DNA of 5,429 nucleotides. Origin: Bacteroidota bacterium (GTDB taxonomy: Bacteria > Bacteroidota > Bacteroidia > Chitinophagales > Chitinophagaceae). Below the pieces are notes generated by a model. It was not told the origin of the DNA, made no database searches, and saw only the letters and a list, made by a program, of their open reading frames with translations. The stretch is from positions 1 to 5,429 of the forward strand of contig JAEVYV010000330.1 of assembly GCA_023392575.1 (NCBI GenBank), given 5' to 3'. Numbering within the stretch: position 1 is the stretch's first letter; every line of letters starts with the position of its first letter. This document shows positions 1 to 5,429 of this stretch, in pieces. The position numbers and the translations under genes were made by a program.

Positions 1-594
1 CCGTGATCCAGTATATATTGAAGAAGATTGAGATATTGTTGCATGGCTGCAATTTATAAAGAACCGGGGGTTCAGAATGTTTTTAAATACAAATGTTAGG
101 AAGATGTGCATTCCCGGCGGCTTTAACCACAACACATTTTTTGTTTGTACTTCGTGCCATTCTGTCGAAGGAAAGCTGAACGTTAATTGGTATTTTTGCG
201 CCGTGCAATTTTTATGGTATATATGTTTCAACCTTGGACTGTTTTTGGTTTCGCTGCAATCGGAAGCGGCAAACCCAAGGGCAATACAAGGGCAGGAAAT
301 AAAAAAAGAACATAACCTCAAACCCCTACCCGCCAAGGAAACTATCCGTTTGTTTTTTGCGGACGGAAAGGATCGGTTGCACTGCCCTACCCGCAACACA
401 TCGCCTTTAAAACGCCATGTGAGCAGCGGCTGTTTGCCGTATTTGTTTTCCCTGACCCAACAATCCCTGGGCCATGTGTCAAACTCCATTGCCCAAAGCA
501 GAAGAGATTATACTCCTTTCTCCCTGCTGCTTCTTTTTCCCCAACATAATTTTTGGTAGCTATCCGGATTCCCTGCTTCAGCCCTGACAAAGAA
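1..594. other. Left-flank region without a supportable gene
   Basis: I see no recognisable gene here. At the left edge two plus-strand frames are open from base 1 and then stop: one ends RDPVYIEED at a TGA (29-31), the other ends KKIEILLHGCNL at a TAA (57-59). Either could be the C-terminus of an upstream gene, but the sequence is too short to decide. A plus-strand frame from 77 to 559 (160 codons) is open, but its translation resembles no family I know. It is rich in Cys, Trp, His, Phe and Asn in a low-complexity way, mixes frames of similar openness, and has no convincing start context. A 75-codon minus-strand frame (387-614) overlaps it and looks equally random. Two weak hairpins (61-73 and 496-532) are described separately. 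The region may be an untranslated flank, a decayed gene or an unrecognised orphan. Confidence 0.5.
61..84 (+). terminator. Weak hairpin, possible terminator of an upstream gene
   Basis: GAACC (61-65) pairs perfectly with GGTTC (69-73) across a GGG loop. Five T residues follow at 80-84, after a six-base gap. The hairpin begins two bases after the TAA at 57-59 that closes one left-edge reading frame, which is where a terminator would be expected. The five-pair stem and the delayed T-run make this marginal. Confidence 0.2.
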
Positions 595-627
595 TTTGCA
601 GAAAAAACATTCAAAAACTTAAATTTA
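595..627 (+). promoter_or_regulatory. Candidate Bacteroidota-type promoter for the antiporter gene
   Basis: TTTG at 595-598 could be the -33 box. TAAATTTA at 620-627 matches the TAnnTTTG -7 consensus except for its last base. The 21-base spacing between them is reasonable for this promoter class. Initiation just downstream would give a leader of roughly 95-100 bases before the ATG at 730. The leader shows no obvious riboswitch or strong hairpin. The call rests only on consensus matching in A/T-rich DNA. Confidence 0.3.
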
Positions 628-729
628 TGTCAGGCTGCCCTAACATTTCTTTAACACGAACCGTAACCAACCAACTGGCTTAGCAGAAGATTACAGAGAA
701 TTGATAAACCTGGACAAAACCAATACTGA

Positions 730-3012
730 ATGGCTCATTTACCCAATCTCATTATAGACTTAGCACTTATACTGGTAGCAGCAGCTTTTGTTACCCTGTT
801 ATTTAAAAAAATCAAACAACCCCTTGTTTTAGGATACATCATTGCCGGTTTTCTGGTAGGTCCTTATTTTAAATGGTTCCCAACGGTACAGGAAATTGAA
901 AACATAGAAATCTGGGCCGAGATTGGTGTGATCTTTCTTTTGTTTGGCCTGGGGCTTGAATTCAGTTTTAAAAAGCTGATGCGGGTAGGCGGCGCTGCCT
1001 CGATCACCGCTTTTGTTGAGATCATCTTTATCACCACAACGGGTTACCTGGTGGGTAAGTGGATGGGCTGGTCTACCATGGATAGTCTTTTTTTAGGCGG
1101 TATGCTCGCCAGTTCGTCCACCACCATTATCATCCGGGCATTTGAAGAACTGGGGGTAAAAACCAAGCAATATGCCCGGATTGTATTTGGGGTACTGGTG
1201 GTAGAAGATATTGTGGTGATCCTGTTGATGGTATTGCTGTCCACCATGGCGGTCAGCCAGCAGTTTCAGGGCTCGGAGTTGTTGATGACGGTTTTAAAAC
1301 TGTTGTTTTTCCTGGCCCTTTGGTTTATTACCGGCATATTTCTCCTGCCCACCTTTCTAAAAAAGGCAAAGCGATTGATGGATGAAGAGGCCTTGTTGAT
1401 TCTGTCCATTGGCCTTTGTTTGGGAATGGTGGTTATTGCCACCCAGGTAGGTTTTTCGGCGGAACTGGGCGCCTTCATCATGGGCTCCATTTTGGCCGAA
1501 ACCACTTCGGCGGAAAAAGTAGAACACATCATCAAACCGGTAAAAGATCTGTTTGGAGCGGTGTTTTTTGTGTCGGTGGGGATGCTGATCGATCCGGTAT
1601 CCATTATGGAATACAAATGGCCGGTGCTTATTGTTACCCTGCTCACCTTATTTGGAAAGCTCTTTAGCACCACTTTGGGCGCCCTGCTGTCCGGACAGCC
1701 CTTAAAGCAATCGGTACAGGTAGGGATGAGCATGGCGCAAATCGGGGAGTTTGCCTTTATCGTGGCCACCTTGGGCATGAGTTTGGGTGTGATCAGCAAT
1801 TTTTTATTCCCGGTTGCGGTCGGCGCTTCGGCCATCACCACCTTTACCACTCCGTACATGATCAAAACGTCCGGCTCGCTGTATAATTTCCTGGTGAAAA
1901 TCATGCCCGCAAAATGGGTAGCCGCTTTGAGCAACTATTCTTCGGGCACCCAAAACATCCAGGCCGAAAGCAATTGGAAAAAGGTGATGACCTCCTACGC
2001 GAAAATTGCCGCAACCAATGGCATTATGCTGCTGGCCATCATGCTGGTTTCCATCCGGTTTCTGATACCATTTTTGCACGAACACATTGACGATGCCACC
2101 ACGGCCAATATCATTGGATTGGTCGTCTCGCTGGGCGTATCGGCGCCGTTTATCTGGGCGCTGATGGCAAAGAAGCCGGACAACCTGGCCTACAAAGAAC
2201 TATGGCTGGACAAAAAATACAACCACGGGCCGCTGGTTATGCTGGAAATACTGCGCATTGTCATTGGCGTTTTCCTGATTGGTTTTTGGGTGGACAGATT
2301 GTTTTCCACCACGGTGGCCTTCCTGATTGTCGTGCCCTTTGTGGTGATGGTATTGATACTGTTCTCAAAAAGAATCCAAAAATTCTATCAGCGCATTGAA
2401 GGCCGGTTTTTAACCAACCTGAATGCCCGGGAAACAGCGGCGGCAAAAAGCACGGCGCCAGTAGGTATGTTCAATCCAGATACAGACATCCAATCGAGCC
2501 TGCTGCCCTGGGAGGCTCACATTGTGGACCTGCAGGTAAGCCAGGAGGCAGACTATCTTGGAAAAACATTAATGGAGCTGGCCTGGCGGGAAAAATATGG
2601 AATCAACATCGCTTACATCAAACGCGGCGACAAACTGATTCATGCGCCGGGGCGCAACCACAAGCTTCTGCCCTTTGACCATGTGGGCATTATTGCAACC
2701 GATGAGCAAATGCAGGTGTTTAAGCCCGTATTTGATACAAAGGAAAGTGAGATCGATCCAATGCCGGGCACACAAGACATTGTGCTGCAAAAAATCGTGG
2801 TGGATGAACACACAAAACTCAAAGGCTTAACCATTCGTAACTCACAAATCAGGGAACGGACCCAAGGCTTGATCGTTGGAATTCAGCGGGACAGACAACG
2901 GATTTTGAATCCCGACTCCAATACCGTTTTTGAATGGGATGATATCGTATGGATTGTGGGCGACCGGAAAAAAATACAAGGCCTGAGTGGGGGTCATGCA
3001 AAAAAATCATAA
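730..3012 (+). CDS. CPA2-family monovalent cation:proton antiporter with two C-terminal RCK_C domains
   Basis: A 760-residue inner-membrane protein, related to the KefB/KefC/YbaL branch, expected to exchange K+ or Na+ for protons in ion and pH homeostasis. The start is firm because an in-frame TGA (727-729) directly precedes the ATG. Residues 1-380 form the Na+/H+ exchanger domain, with about a dozen hydrophobic segments. Key motifs are FGLGLEF (72-78), an acidic Glu159-Asp160 pair in VVEDI at the usual ion-binding helix, AELGAF (244-249) and QIGEFAF (337-343). A second membrane block of about four helices spans residues 425-546. The cytoplasmic tail has two RCK_C/TrkA_C-like modules, near 595-665 and 682-750, each ending in a typical strand (HVGIIAT, DIVWIVGD). 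I see no RCK_N Rossmann fold with a GxGxxG motif, so NAD-type or glutathione-gated KefC control is unlikely. Ligand sensing by the RCK_C pair is inferred, and the cation cannot be read from sequence. It is transcribed alone, ending at a strong terminator. Confidence 0.93.
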   Translation: MAHLPNLIIDLALILVAAAFVTLLFKKIKQPLVLGYIIAGFLVGPYFKWFPTVQEIENIEIWAEIGVIFLLFGLGLEFSFKKLMRVGGAASITAFVEIIFITTTGYLVGKWMGWSTMDSLFLGGMLASSSTTIIIRAFEELGVKTKQYARIVFGVLVVEDIVVILLMVLLSTMAVSQQFQGSELLMTVLKLLFFLALWFITGIFLLPTFLKKAKRLMDEEALLILSIGLCLGMVVIATQVGFSAELGAFIMGSILAETTSAEKVEHIIKPVKDLFGAVFFVSVGMLIDPVSIMEYKWPVLIVTLLTLFGKLFSTTLGALLSGQPLKQSVQVGMSMAQIGEFAFIVATLGMSLGVISNFLFPVAVGASAITTFTTPYMIKTSGSLYNFLVKIMPAKWVAALSNYSSGTQNIQAESNWKKVMTSYAKIAATNGIMLLAIMLVSIRFLIPFLHEHIDDATTANIIGLVVSLGVSAPFIWALMAKKPDNLAYKELWLDKKYNHGPLVMLEILRIVIGVFLIGFWVDRLFSTTVAFLIVVPFVVMVLILFSKRIQKFYQRIEGRFLTNLNARETAAAKSTAPVGMFNPDTDIQSSLLPWEAHIVDLQVSQEADYLGKTLMELAWREKYGINIAYIKRGDKLIHAPGRNHKLLPFDHVGIIATDEQMQVFKPVFDTKESEIDPMPGTQDIVLQKIVVDEHTKLKGLTIRNSQIRERTQGLIVGIQRDRQRILNPDSNTVFEWDDIVWIVGDRKKIQGLSGGHAKKS

Positions 3013-3027
3013 CCGCTCACCCGGCAC

Positions 3028-3066
3028 AAAAAAAAGCCTCATCATCCACGATGAGGCTTTTTTTTT
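3028..3066. terminator. Strong intrinsic terminator, probably bidirectional
   Basis: GCCTCATC (3036-3043) pairs perfectly with GATGAGGC (3050-3057) across the six-base loop ATCCAC. Eight A residues (3028-3035) precede the stem and nine T residues (3058-3066) follow it, so the structure can work on either strand. It starts 15 bases after the antiporter stop codon and isolates that gene from the DUF983 gene downstream. Confidence 0.95.
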
Positions 3067-3072
3067 GATTCC

Positions 3073-3106
3073 AAACAACCGGCGGTCCGATCTTATTCAG
3101 TTGTTT
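3073..3106. repeat. Inverted repeat just beyond the terminator
   Basis: AAACAAC (3073-3079) is the exact reverse complement of GTTGTTT (3100-3106), with a 20-base spacer. It lies between the terminator and the next promoter and has no T-run of its own. It could be a protein-binding site or chance; nothing in the sequence distinguishes these. Confidence 0.25.
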
Positions 3107-3185
3107 CCGGGCCGGCATTTGTTACCGGTCTCTAAAAATTCAGGGAGCAAATAAAGAATGTCCTTACTTCAGGCCCGGGTGTTCC

Positions 3186-3193
3186 TACCTTTG
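3186..3193 (+). promoter_or_regulatory. Bacteroidota -7 promoter element upstream of the DUF983 gene
   Basis: TACCTTTG matches the Bacteroidota TAnnTTTG -7 consensus exactly and is followed by CA, a form often seen in this phylum. The -33 region (about 3160-3167) has no good TTTG. Initiation near 3198-3200 would give a leader of about 90 bases. That leader contains a perfect 10-base palindrome, AACAATTGTT (3260-3269). The position, after a strong terminator and before a gene, supports a real promoter. Confidence 0.5.
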
Positions 3194-3288
3194 CAAATCA
3201 GAAGACAAGTCCGTAAAGTGGTACTGACCGATCGCCAGGCAAAGCCAAGTGAAAGTAGAAACAATTGTTCCATTAAACCTTCTTAATT

Positions 3289-3750
3289 ATGTGTGCGCAA
3301 ATACATGATGAAAAACCCAACCTTGTACTTAGCATTTTAAACAACAAATGCCCCCGTTGCCGGCGCGGTGACATGTATAAAATGAAAGGCGCTTTCAGAA
3401 TCAAAGGACTGATGACCATGAATGAAGCCTGTCCGGTGTGCGGCCAGCCGCTTGACATGGAACCGGGGTTTTATTATGGCACAAATATGATCAGCTATAC
3501 CCTGGCTGTGCTCATCAGCGCCTTGTCCTTTATTTTGTGGCTCCTCCTGATTGGCATGTCCCTGCAGGATTCCCGCTTTTTTTGGTGGATTGGCTTTAAC
3601 GCTATTTTGCTGGTTGTTTTGCAGCCGCCGTTAATGCGTCTTTCCCGGACCATCTGGCTTTCTTTCTTTGTCCACTACAGTCCCAATTGGAGCAAAGGCG
3701 ATATTGTAAAACAATTCAATGTAAACAAAGAACACCAAAATAACTGGTAA
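3289..3750 (+). CDS. DUF983 family membrane protein with N-terminal zinc ribbon
   Basis: A 153-residue protein of the DUF983 family, whose biochemical role is unknown. Two Cys pairs, CPRC (residues 21-24) and CPVC (48-51), form a probable zinc ribbon on the N-terminal cytoplasmic part. Between and after them come family hallmarks: RRGDMY (25-30) and the EPGFYYG stretch (58-64). Two hydrophobic helices follow, at about 67-90 and 97-116. The tail is short, with PPLMRLSRTIW (113-123), then a polar C-terminus rich in Asn, Lys and Gln. The length is typical or slightly long for the family. The ATG at 3289 was chosen because it puts the usual short leader before the LSILNNKCPRC segment; no Shine-Dalgarno is visible, as is normal in Bacteroidota. 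It has its own upstream promoter candidate and is separated by 111 bases from the regulator gene, so co-transcription with the following genes is possible but not shown. Confidence 0.88.
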   Translation: MCAQIHDEKPNLVLSILNNKCPRCRRGDMYKMKGAFRIKGLMTMNEACPVCGQPLDMEPGFYYGTNMISYTLAVLISALSFILWLLLIGMSLQDSRFFWWIGFNAILLVVLQPPLMRLSRTIWLSFFVHYSPNWSKGDIVKQFNVNKEHQNNW

Positions 3751-3861
3751 CCGTCCCAGGCACAACCTCCCGGTAGTCGGCCTAGTTGTTCCGGCACGGG
3801 ATAAGGATTTCCGCCTGGAAACAGAAGCACCCGACTTTGTTCATTCCTAAAAGATTGATAG
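3751..3861. other. Intergenic segment between DUF983 and regulator genes, imperfect inverted repeat
   Basis: This 111-base gap has no clear promoter box and no T-run. An imperfect inverted repeat flanks its left half: CAAC (3763-3766) faces GTTG (3785-3788), and the outer TCCC (3754-3757) faces GGGA (3798-3801). It could fold into a bulged structure but not a canonical terminator. The lack of a good TAnnTTTG leaves it open whether the regulator has its own promoter or is read through from the DUF983 gene. Confidence 0.25.
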
Positions 3862-4743
3862 ATGCTTACAGGTAGCCTACCCCTTCACATATACCACGCT
3901 TCCCAAAGCAAAGCACCTATTCTCATTGAACGGATTGAAACCTCAGAAAAACTGTTTCAAAACCACACAAATTATTTCAGCGTGTTGTGGATCCGTTCGG
4001 GCAAAGGGACCATGGAAACAGATTTTTCAAAACTGCCGTTTCACTCCAACCAGGTTTTTTGTTTTAACAACTACCAGGCTTTTGCGCTATACCCTGCTGA
4101 GGAAACCAGGGCCTTATTGCTTCACTTCCATCCCAATTTTTTCTGCATTGAAACCTACCAGCATGAAGTGGGTTGCAACGGAATTCTGTTCAACCAGATT
4201 TTTGACATAGCGCCGGTCATCGTTGCCAAAGAGGCCGAACAGGATTTGCACCATTTAATCGAAAGCATGGAGCAGGAGCTTCAGAAAAACGAAATGGCCA
4301 CCGGCGAGTTAATATTTTCTTATTTGAAAATATATCTTGTAAAATTAACAAGAATGAAAACCGCACCGGTTTCTGCGGCCCATTCAAGTCCCACTCCCCT
4401 GGCGCTTGAAAAACTGATGCAATTGATCAATGAACATTTTACCCGGGAGCACAAACCTTCTTTTTATGCAGATTCTTTACACCTGTCGGTAAAATCTTTG
4501 AGCAATAGCTGCCGGAAACATTTTAATAAAAGCCTCTCCATCCTTATTTCGGAAAAACTGCTCCTGAAATCAAAATGGGAATTGCTGCACACAAACAAGC
4601 CGGTGAAGCAAGTGGCCGATGCACTTGGCTTTAAAGACGAATACTACTTCAGCCGCTTTTTCAAAAAACATGTTGGTGTTTCGCCTAAATTATTCCGGCA
4701 ATCGGAATGGGAAATCCGCAAAGGTTTTTTGTCCATTCCATAA
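3862..4743 (+). CDS. AraC/XylS-family transcriptional regulator
   Basis: A 293-residue cytoplasmic DNA-binding protein. The start is firm because an in-frame TAG (3859-3861) directly precedes the ATG and the next in-frame Met is residue 51. Residues 1-165 are a divergent cupin-like sensory half, including VLWIRSGKGT (41-50) and the ALLLHFHPNFFCIE segment (84-97), as in many Bacteroidota AraC proteins. A linker (166-180) leads to the C-terminal domain, which has two helix-turn-helix units: about 200-221 (YADSLHLSVKSLSNSCRKHF) and about 247-269 (VKQVADALGFKDEYYFSRFF), followed by the family signature GVSPKLFR (272-279). Cysteines are at 67, 95, 105 and 217; three lie in the sensory half, so thiol sensing is conceivable but not shown. 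The RclC-like gene lies about 50 bases downstream on the same strand and is the most likely target. It is not a clear RclR orthologue, and its ligand cannot be read from sequence. Confidence 0.92.
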   Translation: MLTGSLPLHIYHASQSKAPILIERIETSEKLFQNHTNYFSVLWIRSGKGTMETDFSKLPFHSNQVFCFNNYQAFALYPAEETRALLLHFHPNFFCIETYQHEVGCNGILFNQIFDIAPVIVAKEAEQDLHHLIESMEQELQKNEMATGELIFSYLKIYLVKLTRMKTAPVSAAHSSPTPLALEKLMQLINEHFTREHKPSFYADSLHLSVKSLSNSCRKHFNKSLSILISEKLLLKSKWELLHTNKPVKQVADALGFKDEYYFSRFFKKHVGVSPKLFRQSEWEIRKGFLSIP

Positions 4744-4756
4744 TGCCTTTTGTCTA

Positions 4757-4787
4757 TTTTTCAAGGTCGTGGTTGCACGCATCTTTG
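4757..4787 (+). promoter_or_regulatory. Candidate promoter directly before the rclC-like gene
   Basis: CATCTTTG at 4780-4787 differs from the Bacteroidota TAnnTTTG consensus only in its first base. A T-rich run, TTTTTC (4757-4762), lies at about the right distance for a -33 box but lacks the final G. Initiation a few bases after 4787 would fall on or next to the ATG codons at 4792 and 4795, implying a leaderless or almost leaderless message. It may instead be a chance match, with the gene read through from the regulator. Confidence 0.35.
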
Positions 4788-4791
4788 CCAG

Positions 4792-5370
4792 ATGATGAAC
4801 AAATTTTTTGTGCAGGCGGCCGGGCTGAAAAACACCGGCATTCATTTATGCCGGCTGGGACTAGTGGTTGTATTGCTTTGGATTGGCGGATTAAAAGCAT
4901 TTCGCTACGAAGCAAATGGAATTGTTCCCTTTGTAGCCAATAGTCCTGTCATGAGTTTTTTTTATAGCTATAAGGCGCCCGAGTATAAAAAACACATGAA
5001 TAAGGAGGGAGAATACAAACCCGAAAACATTGCATGGCACAAAAAAAACAACACCTATTCGTTTTCTTATGGCCTTGGGGCGCTGATTGTATTGATTGGT
5101 CTTTTGATTGCCGTTTACCCATTTGCCCCCGGGGTGTCAGCCATAGGCAGCTTCCTGGCATTCATCATGTCCCTGGTTACCTTGTCGTTTTTGATAACAA
5201 CACCGGAAACCTGGGTACCGGCTTTGGGAGATTCAGAGCATGGCTTTCCTTACCTGAGCGCAGCGGGCCGGTTGGTCATTAAAGATGCCATTATGCTGGG
5301 CGCAAGCGTAGCCACTATGGCGCAGGCCGCAGAAAAATACCTGAGAAAGAAGAAAAGGCCGTCCTACTAA
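4792..5370 (+). CDS. rclC: DUF417 family inner-membrane protein, RclC/YkgB-like
   Basis: A 192-residue polytopic membrane protein of the DUF417 family. Its E. coli member RclC (YkgB) is needed for survival of reactive chlorine stress; its molecular activity is not established. Segments I recognise as shared with E. coli RclC are FVANSP (47-52), EGEYKP (72-77), NNTYSF (86-91), LITTPETWVPALGD (134-147), HGFPYLS (150-156) and GRLVIKD (159-165). About four hydrophobic helices lie near 16-36, 93-112, 115-136 and 160-178, and a Lys/Arg-rich tail (182-189) probably faces the cytoplasm. The frame is open to a TTG at 4750, but the double ATG at 4792/4795 gives an N-terminus of the length seen in RclC; 4795 is equally possible. 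The gene follows an AraC-family regulator by about 50 bases. No RclA flavoprotein or RclB gene is in the window. Family assignment is strong; a hypochlorite role in this organism is inferred. Confidence 0.9.
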   Translation: MMNKFFVQAAGLKNTGIHLCRLGLVVVLLWIGGLKAFRYEANGIVPFVANSPVMSFFYSYKAPEYKKHMNKEGEYKPENIAWHKKNNTYSFSYGLGALIVLIGLLIAVYPFAPGVSAIGSFLAFIMSLVTLSFLITTPETWVPALGDSEHGFPYLSAAGRLVIKDAIMLGASVATMAQAAEKYLRKKKRPSY

Positions 5371-5429
5371 ATTTTGATAAGTCGAGTGAATGTCCGATTC
5401 GTAGTGTATGACGAAGGCAGGCTGACCAG
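5371..5429. other. Unassigned right edge
   Basis: These 59 bases follow the rclC-like stop codon and show no terminator hairpin. All three minus-strand frames stay open from the window end to the edge of the rclC-like gene, and one stops at 5367-5369 after translating as LVSLPSSYTTNRTFTRLIKI. On the plus strand the frame that continues past the TAA is also open and contains a GTG at 5386. A convergent gene end or a downstream gene start is possible, but neither can be supported from so little sequence. Confidence 0.3.

Noticed and set aside
387..614. Minus-strand frame whose translation contains GIVGSGKT, which fits a Walker A (GxxxxGKT) pattern
   Set aside because: The rest of the 75-residue translation has no NTPase features such as a Walker B strand, and it overlaps another equally weak frame. 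A pattern this short is expected by chance.
1266..1934. 222-codon minus-strand open frame inside the antiporter gene
   Set aside because: It lies antisense to a clearly conserved transporter core, and its translation is a low-complexity mix of Pro, Thr, Ser, Met and Lys. It is a shadow of the real gene.
2640..2834. Small open frames on both strands across the antiporter tail
   Set aside because: They overlap the RCK_C-like coding region in other frames and show no conserved motifs.
3831..3839. CCGACTTTG as a -7 promoter box for the AraC-type gene
   Set aside because: It has the TTTG but lacks the TA of TAnnTTTG, and no -33 box lies at the right distance. The match is too weak to call.
4750..4791. 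Upstream TTG start extending the RclC-like protein by 14 residues
   Set aside because: The added stretch (SIFQGRGCTHLCQ) has no counterpart in the RclC family, and the double ATG at 4792/4795 gives the expected N-terminus. The candidate promoter also overlaps the extension.
4707..4943. 78-codon frame overlapping the end of the regulator and start of the RclC-like gene
   Set aside because: It lies in a different frame from two well-supported genes and its translation has no family resemblance. It is a shadow frame.

Overview
The window reads as chromosomal DNA of a member of the Bacteroidota, probably Chitinophagaceae-like. This is an inference from three things. The protein families and their sequence style fit that phylum. 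The gene starts have no clear Shine-Dalgarno sequence and sit in A/T-rich leaders. Promoter-like boxes match the Bacteroidota -7 consensus TAnnTTTG, most clearly TACCTTTG at 3186-3193. All four confident genes lie on the plus strand. I see no rRNA, tRNA, CRISPR array, insertion sequence or phage gene.

Layout: bases 1-600 hold no gene I can defend, only short stop-terminated frames at the left edge, two weak hairpins and an unconvincing 160-codon open frame. A possible promoter (595-627) precedes a large CPA2-type monovalent cation:proton antiporter (730-3012) whose cytoplasmic tail carries two RCK_C/TrkA_C-like regulatory domains. A textbook intrinsic terminator (3028-3066) closes that unit. 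A new promoter then serves a small DUF983 membrane protein with a double-CxxC zinc ribbon (3289-3750). An AraC/XylS-family regulator (3862-4743) follows. About 50 bases after it, in the same direction, comes a DUF417 inner-membrane protein (4792-5370) that closely resembles RclC/YkgB of the Escherichia coli reactive-chlorine resistance system. The last 59 bases are unassigned.

How the genes may work together: the most suggestive pairing is the AraC-type regulator with the RclC-like protein. In E. coli, RclC belongs to the rclABC operon, which is controlled by the AraC-family sensor RclR. Here a different-looking AraC-type regulator sits directly upstream and rclA/rclB are not in the window, so this may be a reduced, Bacteroidota-style oxidative-stress module. 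That role is inferred from family and position. The antiporter is a separate transcription unit, probably for K+/Na+ and pH homeostasis. No wholly new system is evident. The points most worth a second look are the regulator-RclC pair, a possible leaderless promoter between them, and the unexplained 600-base left flank.
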